Source: Paraglaciecola sp. T6c (GTDB lineage Bacteria > Pseudomonadota > Gammaproteobacteria > Enterobacterales > Alteromonadaceae). Taken from it: a stretch of 64,000 nt of DNA. Below, piece after piece: positions 42,041 through 50,404 of this stretch (positions within the stretch are counted from its first letter, which is position 1; the number at the start of each line of letters is the position of its first letter). Location of the stretch: NCBI RefSeq assembly GCF_000014225.1, contig NC_008228.1:4216001-4280000 (forward strand). Direction: 5' to 3'. The notes beneath the pieces are model-generated. The model was not told where the DNA came from, did not search any database, and saw only the letters and a program-made list of their open reading frames with translations. Both the position numbers and the translations under genes were made by a program.

Positions 42041-44176
42041 TTATTCTTGCAGCATGAAGTTTTCTTGGTTCATGTGTGCTTCTTCCCACATGAAGGCTTC
42101 TTCCCACATGAAAGCTTCTTCCCACATGAAGGCTTCTTCCCACATGAAAGCTTCTTCCCACATGAAAGCTTCTTCCCACATGAAGGCTTCTTCCCACATG
42201 AAAGCTTCTTCCCACATGAAGGCTTCTTCCCACATGAAAGCTTCTTCCCACATGAAGGCTTCTTCCCAAACTTCAAACTCAAACCCTTGAATGTAGTAGT
42301 TGCCGTTTTCATCTTTTCGAGCTGCGCCCATATAATGTTGGTCGCCACTAATATCGGCCGCTATGTCCATGCCATTATTCGCACAACCTGATTCATTGGA
42401 ATCTACGGCTTTTATTGCATTAACACTGCCTGAGCCCTGTTGAAATGGGCTGTAAGCCAGTTTGCCATTCACTTGAGCCATAGTCGTACTGGTCATCAAG
42501 CGACATTTCACATCGTTCGCACTGAGACTTGGATCGTCTTGTAACATTAACGCGACTACGCCACTGACCACACCTGAAGCTTGTGACGTACCGGACATGA
42601 TAAAGCGGTCTTTACCAACCATATACTGAGGGTATTTAGCAGGCACATACATGTCTTCGTTCGCTAAGCTAAACATATGGCCGCCAGGTGCCACCATATC
42701 AGGCTTTATAAAGGCCTCGTGAGTTGGGCCCTGAGATGAGAACGAAAGCAAGGTGTCATCATTTGCATTGTCCTGAGTGTAATTATCGCTGATTGCCCCC
42801 ACGCTTATTACGTAAGGTACGTTTGCAGGTACGCCAATGGTCATTGCACTTGGGCCTGTATTGCCCGCTGATGTCACCACAATGACGTCTTTTTCCCATA
42901 ATGCCATTACCGCTTGGTTAATGGGATCATCCCAGTAATTTGAACGAGGCGGCGCACCAAAGGAAAGGTTTACTACCCTTATATTTAACGCTTCATGGTT
43001 ATCAGCTATGTACTGTAGGCCGCGTAATGCGTCTAAGTAAGTACTATGACCGTCTTCGTAAAAGGCTTTTACGACCACTAGGTTTGCGTCCGGTGCAACA
43101 CCTTGATAATAACTGCGCATTTGGCCGTCTACGACCGCACGGTCACTATTGGCAATGATGCCTGTAATGTGAGTTCCGTGGCTGTTTTCATCAGTAAGAT
43201 TACTCACGTTCAGTTCCGTATCTTCTAAAGCATCATATGCCGCTTTAATACGTGTATTATTCGCCGTGTCATTCCCTAACGCGCTATGCGCAGCCCATAG
43301 GCCGCTGTCGATAACAGCAACGGTAACGTCTTTACCTGTAATGCCACGATCATGTAGTTCGTCAGCACCAATGTTATTCACATAATAACTGTTGCTATCA
43401 CCTTCATTTGCTTGGGTGTCGTACCCCTTCACTAGGCTGCGATCACAACCCTCTTTGAATTGAACATCCAAAGAAAAATCACGTTGTTGGTAATTTTTCA
43501 CGCCTTTTTTGGCAAAAGATACTTCAACCGTTACGCCTTCGAACGAATCTAGTTTGGCAAAACGTTTGAGTCGCTTAATATCAATCGACAGTTCACCAGT
43601 CTTCTTGCTGTACAAGCGCCAGTAAACAGTGGCACCGTTCACTTTTACAGAATAGATATGTCCCAGCTCTTCAGGCCATTTGAAAGACATGCTTTGCATG
43701 TTAGCTTCCATGTCACGGGCGTTATACAAGTTCCAGCGAATACTTCTATTGGTTAGCTCTGCTACGTGACTTCCATATACTAAACAGTGATCCAATGCGC
43801 TGGATGTATAAACGGCTTCGTTCTTTTTGATAGTAATAATGTCAGTCAACTGATTCAGCAAAACTAGCTGTGCGTCACTTACCCGAACGCCAATCCCGTT
43901 TATGAGGGGCAATTCATGTGTTATCACGCCGCCAAGCGTATTAATCACTTCAGTTAAGATACTGATTTCAGCCCCCTGAATAATCACTTCATTATTCAGA
44001 CCCACTAAACTATTAACGGTTTTAACTAATTGTGAAGTTCCGAGTGAACCTGGCTCAACAGTAGATTTGATGTCGTTAACTAAGCTGCTAACTTTTAAGC
44101 CCGCTGTTGCGAAAGCGCTAAAGCACACCATTCCCGCTAGCAGTACTGCTCGCTGCTTATTAAATTTTGGTTTCAT
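42041..44176 (-). CDS. Secreted S8 (subtilisin-like) serine peptidase with C-terminal MWEEAF hexapeptide repeats
   Basis: 711 residues from ATG 44176, which has AGGAAA upstream and gives a clean signal peptide (RAVLLAGMVCFSAFATAG). An N-terminal region of about 250 residues precedes the peptidase domain with an intact triad: Asp290 (VIDSGLW), His333 (NSHGTHITG) and Ser531 (MSGTSQASG). After the domain and a short segment (YIQGFEFE) come eleven six-residue repeats, one VWEEAF, nine MWEEAF and one MWEEAH, ending MNQENFMLQE. The repeat resembles in spirit the Trp-rich WG repeats at the C termini of some other bacterial subtilases; its function is unknown. The gene is monocistronic. Confidence 0.9.
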   Translation of the reverse strand: MKPKFNKQRAVLLAGMVCFSAFATAGLKVSSLVNDIKSTVEPGSLGTSQLVKTVNSLVGLNNEVIIQGAEISILTEVINTLGGVITHELPLINGIGVRVSDAQLVLLNQLTDIITIKKNEAVYTSSALDHCLVYGSHVAELTNRSIRWNLYNARDMEANMQSMSFKWPEELGHIYSVKVNGATVYWRLYSKKTGELSIDIKRLKRFAKLDSFEGVTVEVSFAKKGVKNYQQRDFSLDVQFKEGCDRSLVKGYDTQANEGDSNSYYVNNIGADELHDRGITGKDVTVAVIDSGLWAAHSALGNDTANNTRIKAAYDALEDTELNVSNLTDENSHGTHITGIIANSDRAVVDGQMRSYYQGVAPDANLVVVKAFYEDGHSTYLDALRGLQYIADNHEALNIRVVNLSFGAPPRSNYWDDPINQAVMALWEKDVIVVTSAGNTGPSAMTIGVPANVPYVISVGAISDNYTQDNANDDTLLSFSSQGPTHEAFIKPDMVAPGGHMFSLANEDMYVPAKYPQYMVGKDRFIMSGTSQASGVVSGVVALMLQDDPSLSANDVKCRLMTSTTMAQVNGKLAYSPFQQGSGSVNAIKAVDSNESGCANNGMDIAADISGDQHYMGAARKDENGNYYIQGFEFEVWEEAFMWEEAFMWEEAFMWEEAFMWEEAFMWEEAFMWEEAFMWEEAFMWEEAFMWEEAFMWEEAHMNQENFMLQE
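42078..42274. repeat. 18-bp tandem repeat array inside the subtilase gene
   Basis: Ten near-perfect 18-bp units (each containing CTTCTTCCCACATGAA, starting every 18 bases from 42078) plus a diverged eleventh from 42258. Units differ mainly at one base, G or A, which switches the Ala codon between GCC and GCT. The A/G types largely alternate, suggesting growth by 36-bp duplications. No frame of the unit contains a stop on either strand. Confidence 0.95.
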
Positions 44177-44674
44177 TATATTTTCCTTTTCAAATCCACT
44201 CGCCGAGTTCGAAGTAAATTCAGTTAGCACTATCGCTCTAACGGTAAAAAGCAAGCAGCATGCCAATTTGCAAAGCACTGATTTTGAAATGATTTATTTT
44301 AATATGAAAATAACGAACGGACCAAAATGAAATTATTGAATGAATAAAATGATAGCAATTAGACTTTTGGTTGCATTCATTTATTTCAATTTATTATTTA
44401 TAAGCGATACATAGGAGAGCTAAAACCTGACAATGAGACGAGTTCGAACACTGTTTGCGACTATAAAAGAAAATTTGAAAAATCGATTGAGAGTGGAAAG
44501 TTGCGAACTAAGTGGATTGTCAGAGCAGTACAAGTGGCAATCCCAAGATAAATCTACGTTTGTTGGCATTGGGTAAGTTTTCGCCTTTTCGGTTATGCAA
44601 GTTCAACTGGGCATTGAATATCCAAAACATGACACTGCTAACCGACTTGCTTACATCAGATTTTCCTTATTAGG
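44177..44674. other. Intergenic region upstream of the subtilase
   Basis: About 500 AT-rich bases between the subtilase start and the end of the next minus-strand gene. It should carry the subtilase promoter. The only candidate gene is a 47-codon plus-strand frame listed separately. Confidence 0.5.
44433..44576 (+). CDS. Possible small basic protein (47 residues), uncertain
   Basis: A plus-strand frame beginning MRRVRTLFATIKENLKNRLR and ending DKSTFVGIG. AGGAG lies about 16 bases upstream, which is rather far. The sequence is basic at the N terminus with an amphipathic look. It is isolated, with minus-strand genes on both sides, and I recognise no family. It could be noise. Confidence 0.2.
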   Translation: MRRVRTLFATIKENLKNRLRVESCELSGLSEQYKWQSQDKSTFVGIG

Positions 44675-46384
44675 CTATTTTTTATGATGCAGAGCCAGAA
44701 ACGCACTACATTTACTGACGTCCATTGGCATGCCGAGTAAATACCCTTGTAGCCTATCTAATTCGAACTTTTGGCATAGGCTTACTTGATTCTGTGTTTC
44801 TATCCCCTCAGCAACCACAATGAAATCCAATTTTTTAAGCATCAGTGCTAACGCTTCAAAAACTCTTAAGCGTTTATCTGTGATTTGCATAGTGGCTTGC
44901 ATACTCTTATCTAATTTAACAATGTCAATGGGGTAATCCATCAAGTGCGCGACCGACGAGAACCCCATACCAAAATCATCTAGCGCAATTTTGAAACCAT
45001 TTTCAGACAAGATATTCAAAGAGTGCGTTACCTTACTGTTATCTTTAATCAATGCGGTTTCAGTTATCTCTAATATGATGTTATTTGCTAACACGTTTTG
45101 CGCTTCAAGCGTGCGCTGAAACTCGCTCAGTAGCCCATCATTTTGCAACTGTACCGGGGAGATATTAATCGACAGGGTCAAGTTTTCATCAAACCGTTGA
45201 TGCCAGGTCGAAAGCTGTGCGATTGCGGTTTCAATGACCCATCGTCCAATTTGATCAATTAATTTACTTTGTTCTGCCACGGGAATAAACACATCTGGCG
45301 TGTAGCATATTTCTGCTTCTGGCCAGCGAATCAGTGCCTCAAAGCCTAGGAGTTTGTCACTTTTAGCACAGAAAATAGGTTGGTAGAATAACCTGAACGA
45401 GTCATTTTCGAGCACATTCGTCAAGGCATTATGAATAATATACCGTTGGTTAAATTCTATTTGGTAATGAGGCTCATAAAACCTAATGCCGTTTTTGCCA
45501 TCTTGCTTAGCGCGATACATAGCAATATCTGCACATTTCAACAGTGCTTGAGAATCACCTGAATCCACTGGGCATAGCGCTACACCTATGCTAACGCCGC
45601 ATACAAATTCTTTTCCTTGAATATTAAAGGGCTGCTTAAATGAATTGAGCACACGATTGCTAATGTTGTTTACATCCTCGACACGAGCGATGTCCCCCAG
45701 AATAATGGCGAACTCATCTCCTCCTAGGCGTGCGAACCCTTCATTATTGCGCAAACAACTGCGTATTCTCTTTACAGACTGCTTAAGCACACTGTCACCG
45801 GCTTCGTGTCCCATGGTGTCATTCACGTGCTTAAAGTTGTCCAAGTCCAATGCTAAAAGGGCAACATTGCTGCCGTCTCGTTTATTGCTAGCAATCATCA
45901 CTTTTAAGGTTTCTTCAAAATGGTAGCGATTTGACAGGCCTGTTAAGGGGTCCATTTCAGCCATTTTTTTCACTTCTAAATAACTCATGTGCATGCGCTG
46001 CTCGATTTCGAAGCGCTTATTAGCATGCAAAATCGCACGCTCTAACTTGGCTAACGTGATCTCATTTTTAGAAATATAATCTTGAGCACCCGCTTCGATA
46101 CATTGCAGCGCCAAAGCGGGATCGTCTGAGGCACTTATCATAACGACCGCAGTATTACCCATATCTGGCTTGGCATGCATATCAGTGACCATTTCAATGC
46201 CATCCACCTCCGGCATACGACAATCAAGTAAGATGACATCAAATTGATTGCCATCAAGTAGCTCAAGCCCTTCTGCAACAGAACTAGCCTCTTGCACTTC
46301 ATGATAGGTATCACCCGACGCGCTAAGCGTTCTTCTTACAACACGCCTGTCAACAGCATCATCGTCAACAATGAGTACCTTCAT
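44675..46384 (-). CDS. Response regulator with GGDEF and EAL domains
   Basis: 569 residues: REC (about 1-120) with VLIVDDDAVDRRVVRR and LLDCRMPEVDG; GGDEF (about 145-305) with intact RLGGDEFAIIL; EAL (about 320-560) with LGFEALIRWPE, ILEITETALI, LDDFGMGFSSV and IVKLDKSMQ. Both catalytic domains look intact. It is last in a four-gene signalling set, 52 bases after a histidine kinase gene, and is the likely output for c-di-GMP control. Confidence 0.93.
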   Translation of the reverse strand: MKVLIVDDDAVDRRVVRRTLSASGDTYHEVQEASSVAEGLELLDGNQFDVILLDCRMPEVDGIEMVTDMHAKPDMGNTAVVMISASDDPALALQCIEAGAQDYISKNEITLAKLERAILHANKRFEIEQRMHMSYLEVKKMAEMDPLTGLSNRYHFEETLKVMIASNKRDGSNVALLALDLDNFKHVNDTMGHEAGDSVLKQSVKRIRSCLRNNEGFARLGGDEFAIILGDIARVEDVNNISNRVLNSFKQPFNIQGKEFVCGVSIGVALCPVDSGDSQALLKCADIAMYRAKQDGKNGIRFYEPHYQIEFNQRYIIHNALTNVLENDSFRLFYQPIFCAKSDKLLGFEALIRWPEAEICYTPDVFIPVAEQSKLIDQIGRWVIETAIAQLSTWHQRFDENLTLSINISPVQLQNDGLLSEFQRTLEAQNVLANNIILEITETALIKDNSKVTHSLNILSENGFKIALDDFGMGFSSVAHLMDYPIDIVKLDKSMQATMQITDKRLRVFEALALMLKKLDFIVVAEGIETQNQVSLCQKFELDRLQGYLLGMPMDVSKCSAFLALHHKK

Positions 46385-46436
46385 ACGCCACCCCCAATGG
46401 ATGCATAGCGTCTTACGTTATAACTGAAACATGTTC

Positions 46437-47993
46437 TCATCCCTGCTCTACTCCATGTTTAGGTTTTGGCCAATACACAGTAAATGTAGTTCCATTTTCG
46501 CCATCAGAGTCAACTTCTATTTTGCCACCGTACTGGTTCAGGTGCTTGAGCACAACAGAGAGTCCTATCCCACTGCCTTCTACTTCATCTCTGGATTTCA
46601 ACGTTTGAAAAAGTTGAAAGATACGCTCAAAGTGTTTTGGATCTATACCTGGGCCATTATCTTCAATACCTACGACGTAAAAATGTTGCATTTCGCGAAA
46701 GCTAACATTGATTTGTGGGCTTGATTTATCGTTGTGCTTAACTGCATTTCCCAATAAATTTAGCATGATCGTTTTAAACGGAACGGGGGCGACCGTTAGC
46801 TCTGCAGGCTCAACATTGATAGTAAACTCTTCTGGGGCGTCTAAGAGTGGCGTTAAATCTGCTACCAGAGTTTCCAACACAATGCGCTTTGTGGTTGTAT
46901 CTTTACGACCAATTTTGGCAAATGAAAGTAAGTCGTCTAAAAGCTGATACATCCTATTGGCACGATTGACAACTAAGCGAAGATTCTCTTGCGATTCCGT
47001 TGGCAGAATATTGTGGCAATCTTCCTCAATCCAACCAAGGAGTCGACGTATGGCATTTAAAGGGGCTTTTAAGTCATGAGAAGCGATATGGGTAAAATCA
47101 TCTAAATCATCATTAGCGTTTTTCAACTGCCGAATCAGATTTTCGCGATCTGTGATATCTCTGCAAATACATAAAATATGCGGCTTTCCGCTGGCGTTGT
47201 AAAATCGCCTTTTTATCGTTTCATATACCATCCTTTGACCTGCTGATGAGTACGCCTCTTGTATACTGACACACTGGCCATCTTTGAACGCTTTTTTGTC
47301 TTGGTTGAGTATATCCTTAGCCTCTTGGCCACTAGGCTCTTTGACATTGGTATTGCCAATAACCTCATGCTGTCTATCTTTAGGGAAAAGTGACATGAAC
47401 GCTTGATTGGCGTAAATGAACCTAAATTTGGCGTCTTTAACGTAGATCCAATCCTTATTATATTCAGAGACAAGCTGGTCAAGTTCGCGTGCTTGGTGAG
47501 ATTCGATAATATGTTTGTGCTGCTCAAGATGGCTAGTAATGCCGCGTACTAACACATTTAAGGTAGATATATCCTTGGGCAAAAATTCACGTTTTTGACT
47601 GTAATATAACTCTAAATAACCAAAGGGTACCTTGCCATCAGCGGCGTCACCAAGAACGATTGGCATACTTACGCGATGATAATCGTCGTCAATGCAAACC
47701 CAGTTCGCGTCTGTTAACTCTGTGGTGTTTACCTGATCTCGATAATACAACGACTGTCGAAAAGAATGGGTATCTGCGAGCATTTGCGCTGTGGCATTTC
47801 CGCTGTGGGCGACGGGGATAGCGATATTTTGATAGTGACATGCCAATCTGCAGTAAAGTGGCTCGAGCGTTAGCAAAACAAGTTCGCAGATATTATTGAG
47901 GTTGACCAGTAAGGAGGGATCTAAATTCAGCTGCCATTCTGAATCTTCTGCAGCCAGATTAGGTCTTCCGATGTAATGTTCAATCTCTAGCAT
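46437..47993 (-). CDS. Cytosolic PAS-domain sensor histidine kinase
   Basis: 518 residues with no TM. A GAF-like N-terminal region (about 20-165) is followed by a PAS domain (LDQLVSEYNKDWIYVKDAKFRFIYANQAF in pieces, with ICRDITDRENLIRQL at its end). The kinase core has FTHIASHDLKAPLNAIRRLL (phospho-His), LNLLGNAVKHND (N box), VGIEDNGPGIDP (G1) and GSGIGLSVV (G2). The ASHDLKAP form of HisKA is typical of phytochrome-like kinases that phosphorylate stand-alone REC proteins, and one lies 29 bases upstream. Confidence 0.9.
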   Translation of the reverse strand: MLEIEHYIGRPNLAAEDSEWQLNLDPSLLVNLNNICELVLLTLEPLYCRLACHYQNIAIPVAHSGNATAQMLADTHSFRQSLYYRDQVNTTELTDANWVCIDDDYHRVSMPIVLGDAADGKVPFGYLELYYSQKREFLPKDISTLNVLVRGITSHLEQHKHIIESHQARELDQLVSEYNKDWIYVKDAKFRFIYANQAFMSLFPKDRQHEVIGNTNVKEPSGQEAKDILNQDKKAFKDGQCVSIQEAYSSAGQRMVYETIKRRFYNASGKPHILCICRDITDRENLIRQLKNANDDLDDFTHIASHDLKAPLNAIRRLLGWIEEDCHNILPTESQENLRLVVNRANRMYQLLDDLLSFAKIGRKDTTTKRIVLETLVADLTPLLDAPEEFTINVEPAELTVAPVPFKTIMLNLLGNAVKHNDKSSPQINVSFREMQHFYVVGIEDNGPGIDPKHFERIFQLFQTLKSRDEVEGSGIGLSVVLKHLNQYGGKIEVDSDGENGTTFTVYWPKPKHGVEQG

Positions 47994-48022
47994 TTGCCTT
48001 CCTTCTCAGCTATCCATCATTT

Positions 48023-48439
48023 TTAGCCGAGCGCTTGAATCGTTTCATCAAGCACTCCTTGGTTTAATTCACCTTTTACTAAATAACGTTGAACGAACTC
48101 ATACTTCAAAGCCCGCTCTTTATCTTCACGTCGCTCAGAAGATGAATACATCACGACCACACAAGACAATATGGCTAATTGCGTACGAAGAATGGCAAAC
48201 TCTTTCAAAAAATCGAACCCGTTTACTTTAGGCATATTTATATCTAAAAAGATGACTATGGGCGGATATTTGTCGGGGTGTAACCGTAGATTCCGTTCGT
48301 AATCTCGCAGGTATTCAAGAGCGGTTGAGCCATCGTCCTTTTCTTCCACTTTATCAACACCTAACTCCCTTAACTGACGGCGTAGAATATATCGGTCGAG
48401 CTCACTGTCATCTACGATAAGTACTTTTACTGTTTTCAT
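48023..48439 (-). CDS. Stand-alone response regulator receiver protein
   Basis: 138 residues, REC only: VLIVDDSELDRYILRRQL, phospho-Asp in IVIFLDINMPKVNGFDFL, the Thr/Ser position in VVMYSSSERREDKE, and Lys in YLVKGELNQG. The inserted EYLRDYERNLRLHPDKYPP before the Asp is typical of Rcp1-like regulators paired with ASHDLKAP kinases. Two such kinases flank it, the upstream one only two bases away. Confidence 0.92.
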   Translation of the reverse strand: MKTVKVLIVDDSELDRYILRRQLRELGVDKVEEKDDGSTALEYLRDYERNLRLHPDKYPPIVIFLDINMPKVNGFDFLKEFAILRTQLAILSCVVVMYSSSERREDKERALKYEFVQRYLVKGELNQGVLDETIQALG

Positions 48440-48441
48440 AT

Positions 48442-49902
48442 TTACACCTGTTTAGGCAATGTAATAGCAAAAGAGGTGCCACGCTCTGATGTCTCTACCG
48501 ATATGGTCCCCTTTAAAATTTCCACATGTTTCTTCACAATCGCTAGGCCCAAGCCTGAACCTGAACTTACCTTGGGGTGAAAACGTTTGAACATCTGAAA
48601 AATTTCATCTTTTCGAGCGCTTGGAATACCTAAACCGTTATCTTCAACCACTATCTGGTATTCACCCTTTACACAGCGTGACGATACCTTCACATATGGC
48701 TCAGTCTCTTTAGAGTCATCTCGATACTTCCACGCATTTGATATCAAATTCTCTAATATCTGCACAATACGCACTTCGTCACTGAATAGCGGCTGGGTCA
48801 TGTCGTCTTTTAAGTGAACAAATCCCTTGGAGATATTTTCAGGTCCAAAAAGTCTCTGCTCTATTGATTCTACGACCGCATTCAATGAGATATTAGAGTA
48901 GTGACCATTTTCTGCATCTGCTGAAGTCAACGACAAAATACCGATTACCAAAGCCTCAAGACGCTCCATTTGATCATGAATTTTATTGGTATCAATGATG
49001 GCATTGGCATAGTTGCCATTCTCAATGTCTTCGACAATAAACTGGGTCAGCATCTTTGATGAGGTGAGCGGTGCTTTAAGATCGTGAGAAGCCCGATATG
49101 CAAATTGTGCTAACTCATCATTTGCTCGTAAAAGGCTGTTTGTGCGTTCTTCTACTAGGCGTTCGAGCTTCTGGTTAATCTGGGCAGTCAGCATTTCATT
49201 AGCAATACGTTTTTTAGCGACTTTTAACAGTGTTTTCAGCTCTCCTGGTGTACGTTTTTCTATCTGCTCAAACAGAATTTGCGTGTCGTCAGTGCGTCGT
49301 AGTAATTTAATTGTGTTTCGGATAGAAGAAGAAATCGTTTTCGACATGTAACTAATAAAGAGGATATTAAACAAGGAAATACAGATAACAAAAGGGATCA
49401 TAGTGCGCATAACAAAAGATACAGTATCTGCAACTGGCTTCTCAAAATCCGCAGAGTTTCGATTAAATCTCAGTGCAACGTCTCTCAGATCAGTAATAAA
49501 GGTGTCACGCTCTATCAAACCTTGAGCGTAATTATCGATAACGCTCAATGCAAAATTGGCGTCATTGATATCTTTTTTACATATTTCTACTGCGTGGAAA
49601 GTACCTATTTGGCGCATGATAAAACCGTTGACAAAATCCACGGTATCTAAGCATTCAGTGGGTTGCTGGCGAACATTTTTGACTGCCATCCGCAACTGCT
49701 CTAGGTCACTTTCTCTTTCATCTACTTGGTCTTTTTCCAACGTCGAAATATATGTTGAAAATTGAACGGTGTACTTAAGATGCAAGGAGTTCAACTGATG
49801 AAACTTGGCGCCTTTGGAGATCTCAAGTATCGAAAATAGCGTGAGCGTTATTTCGAAAATGGTCAACACAACGATAAGCAGGAGTTTACTGGAGATTTTC
49901 AT
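48442..49902 (-). CDS. Membrane sensor histidine kinase
   Basis: 486 residues. TM1 at about 7-27 (LLIVVLTIFEITLTLFSIL) and TM2 at about 166-188 (MIPFVICISLFNILFISYM) bracket a periplasmic domain of about 140 residues with three Cys; the fold is not recognised. The core shows QFAYRASHDLKAPLTSSKML (phospho-His), ENLISNAWKYRD (N), VVEDNGLGIPSA (G1) and GSGLGLAIV (G2). It is first in the four-gene set; the next gene is a REC protein two bases away, suggesting direct phosphotransfer. Confidence 0.9.
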   Translation of the reverse strand: MKISSKLLLIVVLTIFEITLTLFSILEISKGAKFHQLNSLHLKYTVQFSTYISTLEKDQVDERESDLEQLRMAVKNVRQQPTECLDTVDFVNGFIMRQIGTFHAVEICKKDINDANFALSVIDNYAQGLIERDTFITDLRDVALRFNRNSADFEKPVADTVSFVMRTMIPFVICISLFNILFISYMSKTISSSIRNTIKLLRRTDDTQILFEQIEKRTPGELKTLLKVAKKRIANEMLTAQINQKLERLVEERTNSLLRANDELAQFAYRASHDLKAPLTSSKMLTQFIVEDIENGNYANAIIDTNKIHDQMERLEALVIGILSLTSADAENGHYSNISLNAVVESIEQRLFGPENISKGFVHLKDDMTQPLFSDEVRIVQILENLISNAWKYRDDSKETEPYVKVSSRCVKGEYQIVVEDNGLGIPSARKDEIFQMFKRFHPKVSSGSGLGLAIVKKHVEILKGTISVETSERGTSFAITLPKQV

Positions 49903-50060
49903 TGGTATCTCTATGGGTGCGGTTTTAAAGGCTTTAATTTTTTATTATCAATGATTTACAGTCGTCCACCCTTTAACTTTAGTCAAGTAAATTAAAATGT
50001 GTTGGTTATATCGTTATTTATTAACATAATCGGCGCTGGGAATGTTTCCAACTTTATATC

Positions 50061-50270
50061 AGCAACGCCGCTCGTCTTCGTTATGTTGATGAAGTAGGAG
50101 TGTGGGAAGCCCGCGCGTCGTATAAAATCAATAGCAATATACGGGTGAAAGTAGAGGCGATTAACCTATGTAGCGCACCGAAATCTCAGGACTACTATGT
50201 GCAAGGTAACTTGGGAGAAGTAAACGATTACCGCCCTCGTTTATTCGCAGGTGTCAGCGTTAAATACTAA
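50061..50270 (+). pseudogene. 3' remnant of a TonB-dependent receptor
   Basis: A plus-strand frame of 69 codons without a start, ending in TAA, reads ARLRYVDEVGVWEARASYKI, VKVEAINLCSAPKSQDYY, GEVNDYRPRLFAGVSVKY. This is the ending of TonB-dependent outer-membrane receptors: final beta strands with the terminal aromatic residue. An in-frame stop at 50022-50024 and no upstream body show that more than 90 percent of the gene has been lost. A plus-strand terminator still follows. The remaining intergenic space 49903-50060 shows nothing else. Confidence 0.8.
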
Positions 50271-50321
50271 CTGCAAGGCGTCAATTGCTATGCACATAGC
50301 AATGAACGTCTAATACAAGTC

Positions 50322-50366
50322 AATGCCGCTCAGTTCTGTTAAGCAGAAGACCTGAGCGGCATTTTT
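50322..50366 (+). terminator. Terminator of the lost TonB-dependent receptor gene
   Basis: A 12-bp stem AATGCCGCTCAG / CTGAGCGGCATT is followed on the plus strand by a T run. On the minus strand no U run follows, so it fits the dead plus-strand receptor gene better than the DUF748 gene ending at 50405. Confidence 0.8.
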
Positions 50367-50404
50367 GTATTTATCACTAATATGACTACGTGCTCGTCAG
50401 CTTG

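Noticed and set aside
42041-42292. CRISPR-like regular array
   Set aside because: Units are directly joined 18-mers with no spacers and encode MWEEAF in frame within the subtilase, so this is a coding repeat.
42000-42391. Several open frames on both strands over the 18-bp array
   Set aside because: They exist only because the repeat unit lacks stops in every frame; the subtilase frame has the signal peptide, catalytic domain and ribosome site.
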